From Arthrobacter sp. ISL-95 (GTDB lineage Bacteria > Actinomycetota > Actinomycetes > Actinomycetales > Micrococcaceae), in NCBI RefSeq assembly GCF_018613695.1, contig NZ_JAGGPR010000003.1, positions 620,452 to 684,451 of the forward strand: DNA of 64,000 bases, written 5' to 3'. The notes under the pieces are model-generated. The model was not told the origin of the DNA, ran no database searches, and saw only the letters and a program-made list of their open reading frames with translations. Both the position numbers and the translations under genes were made by a program. Below, in pieces: positions 25,044 to 34,885 of the stretch; the stretch's first letter is position 1, and each line of letters opens with the position of its first letter.

Positions 25044-25823
25044 TTATCCGAAGCGGCCGGAGACGTAGTCTTCCGTTGCCTTCTGGCCGGGGTTGTTGAA
25101 GATGCTGGTGGTGTCGGCGAACTCAATCAGCTTGCCGGGCTTGCCGGTGCCGGCGATGTTGAAGAACGCGGTCTTGTCGGACACACGCGCGGCCTGCTGC
25201 ATGTTGTGGGTCACGATCACCACGGTGTACTGGTCCTTGAGCTCGTTGATGAGGTCCTCAACGGCCAGCGTGGAGATGGGGTCCAGGGCGGAGCAAGGCT
25301 CGTCCATGAGGATCACCTGGGGCTCCACGGCGATGGCGCGGGCGATGCAGAGGCGTTGCTGCTGGCCACCGGAAAGGCCGGAGCCGGGCTTGTCCAGGCG
25401 GTCCTTGACCTCGTTCCAGAGGTTTGCGCCCACCAGGGATTTCTCCACAAGAGCATCGGCTGCGCCCTTGGAGATCTTCTTGTTGTTCAGCTTCACGCCG
25501 GCCAGCACGTTGTCGCGGATGGACATGGTGGGGAACGGGTTGGGCCGCTGGAAGACCATGCCCACCTGGGTGCGGACGGTTACGGGGTCCACGCCGGGGC
25601 CGTACAAGTTGTCGCCGTCCAGGAGGACCTCGCCTTCAACGCGGGCGCCGGGAAGGACCTCGTGCATCCTGTTCAGTGTGCGCAGGAAGGTGGACTTGCC
25701 GCAGCCGGACGGGCCGATGAAGGCCGTGACGGACTTGGCCTGGATGTTGATGTTGACGTCCTCGACGGCCAGGAAGTTGCCGTAGTAGACATTCAGGTCT
25801 TTGACGTCGATGCGCTTGGACAT
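25044..25823 (-). CDS. pstB: Phosphate ABC transporter ATP-binding protein
   Basis: 259 residues, cytoplasmic ATPase of the high-affinity phosphate importer. Walker A is GPSGCGKST at 37-45, the Q-loop is in [14 protein letters not shown], the ABC signature is LSGGQQQR, Walker B is [13 protein letters not shown] and the switch His is in [10 protein letters not shown]. It is the last gene of pstS-C-A-B, 69 bp after pstA. No phoU follows; a PhoU-like DUF47 gene lies beside pit instead. Confidence 0.97.
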   Translation of the reverse strand: MSKRIDVKDLNVYYGNFLAVEDVNINIQAKSVTAFIGPSGCGKSTFLRTLNRMHEVLPGARVEGEVLLDGDNLYGPGVDPVTVRTQVGMVFQRPNPFPTMSIRDNVLAGVKLNNKKISKGAADALVEKSLVGANLWNEVKDRLDKPGSGLSGGQQQRLCIARAIAVEPQVILMDEPCSALDPISTLAVEDLINELKDQYTVVIVTHNMQQAARVSDKTAFFNIAGTGKPGKLIEFADTTSIFNNPGQKATEDYVSGRFG

Positions 25824-25892
25824 GGTGTTCCTTTGTTCCTTGGGGTGTGGAAGTTTGAAGGTGTCGCCGCAATTAACCGGCGGCCGGCCCGG

Positions 25893-26996
25893 CTAGCGTC
25901 CCGTTTTGGGTGCGAACAGCCGGGCTATGAGGCGGGCTCCAAGGTTCAGGAGCATCACCAGGATGATCAGCACCAGCGCCGCGCCCCATGCACGCTGATC
26001 CGAAGGTTCAGGATTGGACGGCGAGGTGGGGTTGAGGATCTGCGTATAAATGAACGTGGGCAGCGAGGCCATCCAGCCGCCGAAAACGTTGTTGTTGATG
26101 GTGGTGGCGAAGCCTGCGGTCACCAGGATCGGCGCGGTTTCGCCGATGACCCGGGCGATCGCCAAGGTGACGCCGGACGCGATGCCGGAGATCGCCGTCG
26201 GAATAACCACCTTGGTGATGGTGCGCCATTTACGGACGCCCAGCGCGTAAGAGGCCTCGCGGAGCTCGTTGGGGACGATCTTGAGCATTTCCTCGCTGGA
26301 GCGAACAACAACAGGGATCATCAGGACTGAAAGCGCGACGGCGGCTACCGCACCGGTCTTGGTGCCGGGGCCCACAATGGCGAAGAAGAACGCTGCCGCG
26401 AAGAGGCCGGCCACGATCGACGGGATGCCGGTCATGACATCCACAAAGAACGTGATGGCGCGGGCCAGCGGGCGGTCGTTGCCGTATTCCACCAGGTAGA
26501 TGGAGGTGAGGAGGCCAACGGGTACGGAGATGACCGTGGCGAGGAGCGTGATCTGAATGGTGCCCAGCAGTGCGTGGTAGATGCCGCCGAGGACCGGAGC
26601 GCCTTCCTCCACTGCCTTGTTGTCGAACGCGCCGGTGACGCCGTTCATGGAGGTGCCCAGGAAGCCGGGAGTGATGAGACCGGGGATGCCGTTGACCAGC
26701 ACCGTGAAGATCACGGAGATCAGGGGTAGGAGTGCAATCAGGAACGAGCCCACCACCAAGCATGTGGCGAGCTTGTCCTTGGCCCTCCGCGAGCCTTCAA
26801 CAGCCGCACTCCAGGACACCAGGCCCACAGCAAACAGGACGGCGAACACGATGCCCCACCCGAAGGCGTTGAAGCCGATGAGCGCCATGATGGCCGCGCC
26901 TACAATGAGCGCGATGGCCAGGACAATGTAGGGCGCGAACTTGGGCAGCTGGCCCTTGGTGAGCGCTGAGCGCTTGCGGACTACTGTGGCGGACAT
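25893..26996 (-). CDS. pstA: Phosphate ABC transporter permease PstA
   Basis: 367-residue membrane protein. Three extra hydrophobic segments at the N-terminus (about 20-110) precede the standard permease domain. The EAA-type coupling loop is seen as LREASYALGVRKWRTITKVVIP. With PstC it forms the transmembrane channel. The ATG directly abuts the pstC stop (TAAATG), indicating coupled translation. Confidence 0.95.
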   Translation of the reverse strand: MSATVVRKRSALTKGQLPKFAPYIVLAIALIVGAAIMALIGFNAFGWGIVFAVLFAVGLVSWSAAVEGSRRAKDKLATCLVVGSFLIALLPLISVIFTVLVNGIPGLITPGFLGTSMNGVTGAFDNKAVEEGAPVLGGIYHALLGTIQITLLATVISVPVGLLTSIYLVEYGNDRPLARAITFFVDVMTGIPSIVAGLFAAAFFFAIVGPGTKTGAVAAVALSVLMIPVVVRSSEEMLKIVPNELREASYALGVRKWRTITKVVIPTAISGIASGVTLAIARVIGETAPILVTAGFATTINNNVFGGWMASLPTFIYTQILNPTSPSNPEPSDQRAWGAALVLIILVMLLNLGARLIARLFAPKTGR

Positions 26997-27929
26997 TTAG
27001 TTGGCTCCCGAGAATTCTTTGTGCCGGGTGATGATCCAGCGGGCGATCATGTTCACGCCCAAAGTGATGACGAACAACACCAGGCCGGCGGCGATCAACG
27101 TGTTGACCTTAATACCGCTGGCTTCGGGGAAGTTCAAGGCAATTTCCGCCGCGATCGTCTGGTTGCCGGACTGGATGAGGCTCGCAGTGAGAATGCCGGA
27201 GGAGAGGACCAGAGCAACGGCCATGGTCTCGCCGAGTGCCCGGCCGAGGCCCAGCATGATGGCACTGATAATGCCCGGGCGGCCGAAGGGCAGCACGGCC
27301 ATTTTGATCATTTCCCAGCGGGTGGCTCCGAGTGCGAGCGCTGCTTCCTCGTGCAGCTTGGGGGTCTGCAGGAAGATTTCGCGGGACAGGGAGGTAATGA
27401 TGGGCAGGACCATGACGGACAGGACGATGCCGGCGGTCAGGATGGTCTTGCCGGTGGCGGATGCCGGTCCTTCGAAGATGGGGATCCAGCCGAGGTAGGT
27501 GGCCAGCCAGTCGTAGGCAGGCGAGATTTCCTTGGCCAGGAAAGCCGCACCCCAGGCGCCGTAAACAACGGAGGGGATGGCTGCGAGAAGGTCCACCACA
27601 TAACCCAGGCCGGCAGCGAGGCGGCGGGGAGCGTAGTGCGAGATGAACAGTGCAACGCCGATTGCCACGGGGGTGGCGATGACGAGGGCGATCACGGCGG
27701 CAATCAGGGTGCCCACCACGATGGGAGCGATGTAGGCGAAGAAGCCGTTGCCGCCCTGGATGTCCTCAGCCGGGGCGGTGAGTGCAGGGATCGCCTGCAC
27801 CACAAGGAACAGCGCGACTCCGAAGAGGACTGCGAGAATCAGGCACCCTGCGGCCATGGCGGCCCCGGAGAAAACCTTGTCCCCGGCGCGTCCTGCGCCT
27901 TGAGAGGTGGTCAGGGAGTTGGTGGTCAC
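26997..27929 (-). CDS. pstC: Phosphate ABC transporter permease PstC
   Basis: 310 residues from a GTG at 27929 with AAGGA upstream; a longer reading frame to 28007 lacks a good start site. About six membrane segments, with ALGATRWEMIKMAVLPFGRPGI as the cytoplasmic coupling loop and the PstC-typical GAWGAAFLAKEISPAYDWL. It pairs with PstA. It lies 125 bp after pstS, a spacing at which partial termination or processing is common. Confidence 0.95.
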   Translation of the reverse strand: MTTNSLTTSQGAGRAGDKVFSGAAMAAGCLILAVLFGVALFLVVQAIPALTAPAEDIQGGNGFFAYIAPIVVGTLIAAVIALVIATPVAIGVALFISHYAPRRLAAGLGYVVDLLAAIPSVVYGAWGAAFLAKEISPAYDWLATYLGWIPIFEGPASATGKTILTAGIVLSVMVLPIITSLSREIFLQTPKLHEEAALALGATRWEMIKMAVLPFGRPGIISAIMLGLGRALGETMAVALVLSSGILTASLIQSGNQTIAAEIALNFPEASGIKVNTLIAAGLVLFVITLGVNMIARWIITRHKEFSGAN

Positions 27930-28054
27930 TTCACGATCCTTCAGTCTGGAGTGAACTGGTCTTACATGGCTAAGTTCCCTGCCCCGCTCCAGCGGCACTG
28001 TGGCCACCGGGCGCGGGACAGGGAACTTCAGTGTTCAGCCGGGTTCAGGAAACC

Positions 28055-29176
28055 TTAGGCCTTGGCCTTGATGGTTTCTATAGCGGCCTTGGCCTTGTCC
28101 TGCAGCGTCTTGGAGAGCGGTGCGGACTTCGCGGCGTCGGCTGCGGTCTTCTGCCCATCGTCGGAAACGACGTAGGTTTCGAAGCCCTTGACCAGGTCAG
28201 CAACTTCCTTGGTCTCGTAGGTGGTGCAGACAACGTGGTACGAGACGAGGACTACGGGGTAGGCGCCCGATGCGGTGGTCTTGCGGTCCAGCTTGATGGC
28301 TACATCGTTGGCGGCGCGTCCGTCAACGGGCTTGCCGGCTTCAACGGCCTTGGCTGCGGCTTCTGCGGAGATCTTGACGAACTCGTCGCCCACCTTGATG
28401 GAGGCGGTGCCCAGCTTGCCGGAAACGGCGGAGTCATCAGCGTAGGTCACGGCGCCGGGGGTGTCGGTGACGGTCTTGACCACACCGGAGGTGCCCTTGG
28501 CGTTCTCGCCGGCCAGGGTTGCGGGCCAGATGCCGGCAGACTTGTCCGTCCACACCTCGGGTGCAGCAGCTGCGAGGTAGTCGGTGAAGTTGGTGGTGGT
28601 GCCGGAGTCGTCGGAGCGGTTCACCGGGGTGACCTTGAGGTCCGGGAGGGTGACGCCTTCGTTGAGGGCGGCGATTGCGGGATCGTTCCAGTTGGCGATT
28701 TCACCGCGGAAGATCTTGGCGACGGTCACGGCGTCGAGCTTCAGGTCGGTGACGCCGGGAACGTTGAAGGCTACTGCGATCGGGGAGATGTACACCGGGA
28801 TGTTGATGGCGCCGTCGGGGCCGCACTTGGCCTTGGAGCTCTCGAGCTCTTCGTCCTTCAGGTAGGCGTCGGAGCCGGCGAACTGTGCCGAGCCGTCGAT
28901 GATGGCCTTGCGGCCTGCGCCGGAACCGTCCGGGGAGTACTGGACGGTTGCGCCGGAGTTCGCAGCGGAGAAGCCGGCCTTCCAGGCGTCCATGGCTGCG
29001 CCGGTAGAAGAGGCGCCGATTCCGGTCAGCGTACCGGTGACCTTGGGGCCGGAGGCTGCCGACTGGGTGCCGCCAGTGGTGCCCGTTGCGTTGTCTGAAC
29101 CGCAAGCAGTGAGCGCGAGAGCGCCGGCTGCGATGACCGCGATTGCCGCGTTGCGGCCGAAGTGAGTTGCCTTCAC
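28055..29176 (-). CDS. pstS: Phosphate-binding lipoprotein PstS
   Basis: 373 residues from a GTG at 29176 preceded by AAGGGG. The signal peptide ends in lipobox LTAC with Cys25. Phosphate-contacting loops are visible: TGIGASSTGAAMDAW, SPDGSGAGRKAI, SAQFAGSDAYL and NRSDDSGTTTNFTDYL. It captures phosphate outside the membrane and delivers it to PstCA. A PHO box lies 123-144 bp upstream. The frame remains open for 1.25 kb upstream, but that part is antisense to the FUSC-like gene. Confidence 0.97.
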   Translation of the reverse strand: MKATHFGRNAAIAVIAAGALALTACGSDNATGTTGGTQSAASGPKVTGTLTGIGASSTGAAMDAWKAGFSAANSGATVQYSPDGSGAGRKAIIDGSAQFAGSDAYLKDEELESSKAKCGPDGAINIPVYISPIAVAFNVPGVTDLKLDAVTVAKIFRGEIANWNDPAIAALNEGVTLPDLKVTPVNRSDDSGTTTNFTDYLAAAAPEVWTDKSAGIWPATLAGENAKGTSGVVKTVTDTPGAVTYADDSAVSGKLGTASIKVGDEFVKISAEAAAKAVEAGKPVDGRAANDVAIKLDRKTTASGAYPVVLVSYHVVCTTYETKEVADLVKGFETYVVSDDGQKTAADAAKSAPLSKTLQDKAKAAIETIKAKA

Positions 29177-29298
29177 TTGGATGTGCCCCTTCCAGGGATT
29201 CTTCGATGCGGGCCGAACGGAGATTTCGGCGTGCGCGAGCTGTGGACCAATTTGTTCCTTTACTGAAGGTAAGGAGTGCAGGTAACGGGATCTGCGGT

Positions 29299-29320
29299 GC
29301 AAGGTGAACGGAAGATGAAC
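29299..29320 (-). promoter_or_regulatory. PHO box (PhoP binding site) upstream of pstS
   Basis: On the minus strand two adjacent 11-bp direct repeats, GTTCATCTTCC (29320-29310) and GTTCACCTTGC (29309-29299), match the direct-repeat unit bound by actinobacterial PhoP (GTTCACC core, 11-bp period). Position upstream of pstSCAB supports phosphate-starvation induction. Confidence 0.75.
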
Positions 29321-29413
29321 GACGGCGGACCATTGGGTTATGTGGCGCGTGCCACCTTGAGGGGTAGCTGGCTTGAGGTAGTTGGGAGGTGTTGGGCAAA
29401 TAGACTGGAAGGC

Positions 29414-30541
29414 ATGGCTGCCGTAAAGGGATTTTCTGCAAGCAAGAGGTTCCTGCGCGCCAGAGTCCGGACGGGCCTGGTCCGCAGCCGGAATTCGTTG
29501 ACCCCGGCTATTCAGATGACCGTGTGCGCCGTGGGTGCCTACGCGTTCGCTGAATATGTGCTGGGCCATCAGGGGCCGCTGTTCGCGGCTACTTCGTCCT
29601 TGATTGCCCTGGGCTTCTCCCGTGATCCGCGCCTGCGTCGCGTTATAGAGGTGGGACTTGGCTGCACCTTGGGAATCGTTGTTGGTGACCTGCTGCTCCA
29701 TTGGCTGGGGGCGGGAATTTGGCAGGCCGCCGTCGTGCTTCTTTTCTCCATCCTGCTGGCCAGGTTCCTGGACAGCGGCACGATCTTCACCACTCAACTG
29801 GGGTTGCAGTCGTTGCTGGTGGTGCTGCTTCCGGCTCCGGCCGGCGGGCCGTTCACACGCAGCCTTGATGCCGTGGTTGGTGGTGTGTTCGCACTGCTGG
29901 TGACCATTTTGGTGCCGAAGGATCCGCGGCGTGAACCGCGGAAGGATGTGCAGAAGATCCTTCATGAGCTCGCGGAAGTGCTGCGTGAGTGCGCCAAAGC
30001 CATGATTGACAGCGACTCCACCACGGCTTGGCACGCTCTGATCCGTGGCCGCAATTGCCAGCCTTTGGTGGATCGGATGCGGCAGACTTTGCGGGCTTCC
30101 GGTGAAGTTGCCACCCTGGCGCCGGCACATCGCAGGCATCGGGACGAGCTCGCCGGCTTGGAGCATTCGCTGGAATACATCGATCTTGCGCTCCGTAACA
30201 GCCGGGTGTTTGCGCGGCGGCTCACCAGCGCGATCAACCATGCTGCGTTGTCCGACGAAGCGATCGACAGCATCTCCGAAGTCCTGCAGGAAACCGCCGA
30301 TGCAATCGACGAGATGACCATTGGATTGTCCGAGCAGAGCGAAGGAACTCGACGGGTTCACTTGCGGCGTGCCCGTAACGAACTTTCCGACATCGCTGCG
30401 CGCCTGCACCCCAAGATGCTGGACGTGCAACGGCTCGAGGGCGAAACCGTGGTCATGCTGTTCCGGCCGCTCATGGTGGACCTGCTGGAAGCGAGCGGAA
30501 TGGAACCGGAGGAGGCCCGCGCGGTGCTCCCGGCGCTGTAG
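29414..30541 (+). CDS. FUSC-like (aromatic acid exporter family) membrane protein
   Basis: 375 residues from the ATG at 29414. The N-terminal half has about five to six hydrophobic segments (SLTPAIQMTVCAVGAYAFAE, VGLGCTLGIVVGDLLLHWLG, LQSLLVVLLPAP) in the pattern of fusaric acid resistance/YgaE-type proteins. The C-terminal half is a cytoplasmic helical domain rich in Arg and Glu with coiled-coil character. Upstream starts overlap the pstS promoter. Role in efflux is inferred from the family; no periplasmic partner is present. It precedes radA by 39 bp. Confidence 0.8.
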   Translation: MAAVKGFSASKRFLRARVRTGLVRSRNSLTPAIQMTVCAVGAYAFAEYVLGHQGPLFAATSSLIALGFSRDPRLRRVIEVGLGCTLGIVVGDLLLHWLGAGIWQAAVVLLFSILLARFLDSGTIFTTQLGLQSLLVVLLPAPAGGPFTRSLDAVVGGVFALLVTILVPKDPRREPRKDVQKILHELAEVLRECAKAMIDSDSTTAWHALIRGRNCQPLVDRMRQTLRASGEVATLAPAHRRHRDELAGLEHSLEYIDLALRNSRVFARRLTSAINHAALSDEAIDSISEVLQETADAIDEMTIGLSEQSEGTRRVHLRRARNELSDIAARLHPKMLDVQRLEGETVVMLFRPLMVDLLEASGMEPEEARAVLPAL

Positions 30542-30580
30542 CGGCTAATACTGTCGGTCCCCGCCACTACGCTTGAACCC

Positions 30581-31957
30581 ATGGCTTCCAAGACGTCCCG
30601 CGCATCCAAAACACCCGCCTACAAGTGTGCCGAATGCGGCTGGACCGCCATCAAGTGGGTGGGCCGGTGCGGTGAATGCCAGGCGTGGGGAACCGTTGAG
30701 GAGTATGGCGCCACGGTAGCGCGTACGACGGCGGCGGCGGCAACCGTTTTGGAGCCGGCCCGCCGTATCGCTGAGGTGGATGGGACCACGGCGGCATTCC
30801 TGCCCACTGGCGTGGACGAACTCGACCGCGTCCTCGGAGGAGGTCTCGTCCCAGGTGCCGTCATCCTGCTGGCTGGGGAACCCGGCGTCGGGAAGTCCAC
30901 GCTCCTGTTGGATGTTGCCGCGAAGTTCGCGCGCACCGGGCAGGACGTCCTGTACATCACAGGCGAGGAGTCTGCGGCACAGGTGAAGCTGCGCGCCGAG
31001 CGAATCGACGCCGTCGCCCATACTCTTTATCTGTCCGCCGAAACCGACTTGGGGCAGGCCCTGGGCCAAGTGGAGAAGCTTGAGCCCAAACTGCTGATTG
31101 TGGACTCCGTGCAGACCCTGAGCAGTGCCGACGTCGAAGGCAGTGCCGGCGGGGTGTCCCAAGTGCGTGAGGTTGCCGCCTCCATCATCTCTGCGGCCAA
31201 GCGGCGCAACATGACCACGCTGCTGGTGGGCCACGTGACCAAGGAAGGCACCATCGCAGGGCCTCGCCTGCTGGAACACCTGGTGGATGTTGTGTGCCAG
31301 TTCGAAGGCGAGCGCCACTCCCGTCTGCGCCTGCTAAGGGCTGTGAAAAACCGCTATGGTGCCACGGACGACGTCGGGTGCTTTGACCTCAATGAGACCG
31401 GCATCGAGGGGTTGGCTGATCCTAGCGGGTTGTTCGTTTCACGGACCCGTGAGCCTGTTTCGGGCACCTGCATCACGGTGACCATGGAGGGTCGCAGGCC
31501 GCTGCTGGCCGAGGTTCAGTCCCTTCTCGCTGAGAGCGCTAATTCCCAGCCCCGCCGTGCCACCAGCGGGTTGGAAAGCTCGAGGGTTGCCATGCTGCTG
31601 GCAGTGCTGCAGCAGCGTGCCGGCTGCATGCTTCACAAGGACGACTCCTACGTGGCAACCGTGGGCGGCGTGAAGCTGACGGAACCGGCCACGGACCTGG
31701 CAGTGGCGCTGGCCGTAGCGTCGGCGAAGTCCCGGAAGGCACTCCCCCAACGGCTCATCGCGTTCGGCGAGGTGGGCCTGGCTGGCGAAGTACGTCCGGT
31801 CCCGGGGATCAACCAGCGCATCCAGGAAGCCCACCGTCTCGGCTTCACGCACGCCATTGTTCCGGCAAGTCCGGCAGGCGCGGGCGTCATCCCGGACGGC
31901 TTCTCGGTCCGCGAAGTAGGCCACCTGGCAGAGGCACTGGAACTGCTGATCACTTAA
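30581..31957 (+). CDS. radA: DNA repair protein RadA
   Basis: 458 residues. N-terminal zinc finger C16-C19-C30-C33 (YKCAECGW, GRCGECQAWG), RecA-like ATPase with Walker A GEPGVGKST at 99-107, the RadA-specific KNRYG motif, and a Lon-protease-like C-terminal domain (AVALAVASAKSRKALP, GEVGLAGEVRPV). It promotes branch migration of recombination intermediates. It precedes disA by about 1 kb, an association common in Firmicutes and actinobacteria. Confidence 0.97.
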   Translation: MASKTSRASKTPAYKCAECGWTAIKWVGRCGECQAWGTVEEYGATVARTTAAAATVLEPARRIAEVDGTTAAFLPTGVDELDRVLGGGLVPGAVILLAGEPGVGKSTLLLDVAAKFARTGQDVLYITGEESAAQVKLRAERIDAVAHTLYLSAETDLGQALGQVEKLEPKLLIVDSVQTLSSADVEGSAGGVSQVREVAASIISAAKRRNMTTLLVGHVTKEGTIAGPRLLEHLVDVVCQFEGERHSRLRLLRAVKNRYGATDDVGCFDLNETGIEGLADPSGLFVSRTREPVSGTCITVTMEGRRPLLAEVQSLLAESANSQPRRATSGLESSRVAMLLAVLQQRAGCMLHKDDSYVATVGGVKLTEPATDLAVALAVASAKSRKALPQRLIAFGEVGLAGEVRPVPGINQRIQEAHRLGFTHAIVPASPAGAGVIPDGFSVREVGHLAEALELLIT

Positions 31958-32010
31958 CCCTTACGGGGTGTCGAAGGCCTGCTCAGGTGCAGGTTGGGCA
32001 AGATTGGCCC

Positions 32011-32634
32011 ATGACCAAACGGAATGTGCTTATCGGGGGACGCTTTTTCTTTGGCCTCTTGACCTTGGTGGCGGTGGGAACGCAGCTGACAGTTCATCTG
32101 GGCCTGGGCTATGACCTGTGGAACTTCTTTAGCTACTTCACCAACCTGTCCAATATCTTCGCCGCGTTGGTGCTTCTTATCAGCGGCTACAGGGTGCTGA
32201 TCCGGAAGCGTCCCAGCGAGATCGATGACGTCACTCGAGGCACTGCCACCATTGCCATGGCCGTGGTGGGGCTGGTGTTTGGCGCGCTGCTGGCCGGCGA
32301 GGACCTTGGTTCGCTGCTCCCGTGGGTCAACTTTGTGGTTCACTACTTGATCCCCGTGGCGATGGTGGCTGACTGGCTGTTCCAACCGCCCAGGGCCGCC
32401 CTGCGTTCCAAGCACATTTGGTATTGGTTGCTCTACCCCGTTGGCTACCTGGTCTACAGCCTCATCCGGGGTGCATTCGTCAACTGGTACCCGTACTGGT
32501 TCATTGACCCCGCCCGGGCAGGTGGCTGGGGCGGTGTGGTGGTGTTTGCCGTGGCCATTTCCGTGGGCTTCCTGCTGGTGAGCCTGGCCATGCTTTGGCT
32601 GGGGAACAAGTTGAAGCGGCAGGTGGATTACTAG
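32011..32634 (+). CDS. Pr6Pr family membrane protein
   Basis: 207 residues with six predicted membrane segments and family patterns FFSYFTNLSNIFAALVLL (second helix) and VNFVVHYLIPVAMVADWL. Members resemble FAR-17a/AIG1 proteins, but bacterial function is not established. The ATG at 32011 gives a normal first helix; a GTG eight codons earlier is possible. It is inserted between radA and disA on the same strand. Confidence 0.85.
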   Translation: MTKRNVLIGGRFFFGLLTLVAVGTQLTVHLGLGYDLWNFFSYFTNLSNIFAALVLLISGYRVLIRKRPSEIDDVTRGTATIAMAVVGLVFGALLAGEDLGSLLPWVNFVVHYLIPVAMVADWLFQPPRAALRSKHIWYWLLYPVGYLVYSLIRGAFVNWYPYWFIDPARAGGWGGVVVFAVAISVGFLLVSLAMLWLGNKLKRQVDY

Positions 32635-32931
32635 GCACTTGTCCTTGACGCCTCCCTGGCGCGGGTGAATTAACTACAGCAACTGGCCATATCCCCCGCG
32701 TTAGCTGACATGCTTCCGCAAAGTGCACTTGTGGGCCACGCCGGGAAATGCACCTTCAAGGCAGCACCGAACATAACGAAATGACCCACTTTGGGGCTTG
32801 CTGGTGCGGTTAACGGTGTCCGGAAGCCCTATCATTGTGCTTGTCGTCATGTGGGCATTTTCCGTAGTGCGCACTGACGCCGGATTCAGCTTGTCTGTGA
32901 GCCATGGCTTGCACCTTCGAAGGGAAACCCT
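32635..32931. other. Intergenic region upstream of disA, no gene seen
   Basis: 297 bp after the Pr6Pr gene without a supported coding sequence. It shows two related short words, AAAGTGCACTTGTGG and AAATGCACCTTCAAG, and should contain the disA promoter, but no confident -10/-35 pair or riboswitch could be picked out. Confidence 0.4.
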
Positions 32932-34008
32932 ATGGCCCGGAGCCCGGAAGAGTCGCTCAAGGCGACCCTTGCCAGAGTCGCACCCGGAACTCCTTTGCGT
33001 GACGGCCTGGAACGCATTCTCCGTGGCCGCACCGGTGCCTTGATTGTGCTGGGGTACGACCGCACCATCGACTCCATCTGTTCCGGTGGGTTCGACATCG
33101 GTATCGACTTCTCGCCAACGCGTCTCCGTGAACTGGCCAAGATGGACGGCGCCATCATCTGTGACAAGGATGCCAGCAACATCGTGCGTGCTGCCGTCCA
33201 GCTTGTGCCCGATTCAAGCATTGAGACCCAGGAATCAGGCACGAGGCACCGCACCGCAGAGCGCGTGGCTATCCAGACAGGCGTCCCGGTTATTTCCGTC
33301 AGCCAGTCCATGCAGATCATCGCGCTTTATGTGAACGGCTTGCGCCACGTCCTGGAGGGCTCCGAGAAGGTTCTGGCCCGCGCCAACCAGGCCTTGGCAA
33401 CTTTGGAACGGTACAGCGCCAGACTGGACCAGGTCACCAGTTCCCTTTCCGCCCTTGAGATCGAGGCTCTGGTGACGGTCAGGGATGTTGCCGTGACCCT
33501 GCAGCGCCAGGAAATGGTTCGCCGCATTTCCGAGGAGATCGCCCAGTATGTGCTGGAACTCGGTGAAGACGGCCGCCTGCTCTCACTCCAGGTGGAGGAA
33601 CTCACCATGGGTCGCGGACCGGGCAGCGATGTCATCATCCGCGACTACTCCGATCCGGACGCGACGCCCGAGGAAATCGAGGAAGCCGTCCAAGCACTCC
33701 TCAACCTGGGCCCCACGGAACTGATTGACCTCAGCCGTATCGCCCACATCATCGGCTTCGCCGGCGGGGTGGAGCAGCTGGACGCTGTGGTGCAGCCGCG
33801 CGGATATCGCCTGCTTTCCGGCCTCAAGTCCGTTCCCAAGGCAGTGGCCGACCGCTTGGTGGACTACTTCGGTGGGCTTCAGAACCTCATGGCTGCCACT
33901 ATTGATGACCTCATGACCGTGGACGGGATCGGCGATCAGCGAGCCCGCACAGTCCGCGAAGGCTTGAGCCGCATGGCCGAGGCAAGCCTGCTGGACCGTT
34001 TCCTCTAA
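32932..34008 (+). CDS. disA: Diadenylate cyclase DisA (c-di-AMP synthase, DNA integrity scanning protein)
   Basis: 358 residues, the family length. The DAC domain carries the catalytic DGA (72-74, in MDGAIICD) and RHR (105-107, in GTRHRTAER) motifs. A helical spine and C-terminal helix-hairpin-helix (LMTVDGIGDQRARTVREGL) for branched DNA follow. It makes the second messenger c-di-AMP and monitors DNA lesions. It lies downstream of radA, whose product restrains DisA in other bacteria. Confidence 0.97.
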   Translation: MARSPEESLKATLARVAPGTPLRDGLERILRGRTGALIVLGYDRTIDSICSGGFDIGIDFSPTRLRELAKMDGAIICDKDASNIVRAAVQLVPDSSIETQESGTRHRTAERVAIQTGVPVISVSQSMQIIALYVNGLRHVLEGSEKVLARANQALATLERYSARLDQVTSSLSALEIEALVTVRDVAVTLQRQEMVRRISEEIAQYVLELGEDGRLLSLQVEELTMGRGPGSDVIIRDYSDPDATPEEIEEAVQALLNLGPTELIDLSRIAHIIGFAGGVEQLDAVVQPRGYRLLSGLKSVPKAVADRLVDYFGGLQNLMAATIDDLMTVDGIGDQRARTVREGLSRMAEASLLDRFL

Positions 34009-34045
34009 AGCCGACCACCGTCGTCGGGCTCTAAATCAGACGAAA

Positions 34046-34735
34046 CTAGTTCAGCTGGAAGGCAACCTTGGGGCTCGCCTTGTTCCCGAGGCGCGCTTCG
34101 AACGTGTAGTAGGCCCCACCCGCGCCTGGCATGGCGGCGATGCTCGCACAGCCTTCCAGCGTCCGGTTGCGCTGCCACGGAAAGTTTGCGGTCTCGCTCT
34201 TGCCGGGCTGGATGGTCTTGATGAGATCCTCGCCGCCTGTCTGGCAGTCCTTTGAGGAGAAGATGCGGTCCGAGCCGCTCATCAGCAGGTACTCCATTTG
34301 GGAGGTGCCCACGTTGACCTCACAGGGGGCTGTGCCGCCATTGGTGATGGTCATGGTCAGGAGCGGCTTTTCCTCCGGACCGTAGGCGGGCTTATCGGTC
34401 TTGGCGGCTACGGTCATCAGGTTGAAGTCGCACACGGGTGTAGGCGAGGCCGACGGCGATGCCTCGGCTGTCCCGCTGGGCGCACTCCCCTGCGACGGCG
34501 CCGATGAAGCCCCGGGCGTGCTGACGGCCTGAGGCTCCGGGCTTCCGGCCAATGCCCCGGTGAGGGCCACCACACCGCCGATCGCCAGTGCGATGACCAA
34601 CAGCAGGGCACCAAAAACCACCTGCCGACGACGGCGGTACACGGCAGGGCTCGGCCGTCGCTTTTTGCTCGGGGCAGCACCCTTCGCCGGCGCTGATGTG
34701 CGCGCGGTCGAATCCTGCTTACCCTTGTTGGCCAT
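34046..34735 (-). CDS. Single-pass membrane protein with Cys-containing extracellular domain
   Basis: 229 residues. A Lys/Arg-rich cytoplasmic N-terminus (SKKRRPSPAVYRRRRQVVFG) leads into one membrane helix at about 40-65, then a Ser/Ala/Pro linker at about 66-100 and an extracellular beta-type domain with four cysteines (VCDFN, APCEV, KDCQT, EGCAS) that could form two disulfides. It converges on disA. Architecture is that of actinobacterial envelope proteins of unknown function. No catalytic motif is seen. Confidence 0.75.
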   Translation of the reverse strand: MANKGKQDSTARTSAPAKGAAPSKKRRPSPAVYRRRRQVVFGALLLVIALAIGGVVALTGALAGSPEPQAVSTPGASSAPSQGSAPSGTAEASPSASPTPVCDFNLMTVAAKTDKPAYGPEEKPLLTMTITNGGTAPCEVNVGTSQMEYLLMSGSDRIFSSKDCQTGGEDLIKTIQPGKSETANFPWQRNRTLEGCASIAAMPGAGGAYYTFEARLGNKASPKVAFQLN

Positions 34736-34885
34736 GGTTCTAGGCTAGGCGCGCAGCCGCATGGGCACCTAACCTCCACGCCGCAGGGGCCCAATCCCGG
34801 CCTGTGTGACGTCGGCCATGGGTTCTACATATCGAGTGAGACCACGCTCAAGTAGAAGTGCCATGCCCGTCCGGACACACGGGGG

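Noticed and set aside
25206..26330. Plus-strand frame across pstB and pstA
   Set aside because: Antisense shadow spanning two confirmed genes, His/Asp/Gly-rich without structure.
29177..30430. Minus-strand reading frame continuing 1.25 kb upstream of pstS
   Set aside because: It is antisense to the FUSC-like gene, lacks domains, and PstS has a perfect signal peptide and ribosome binding site at the GTG at 29176.
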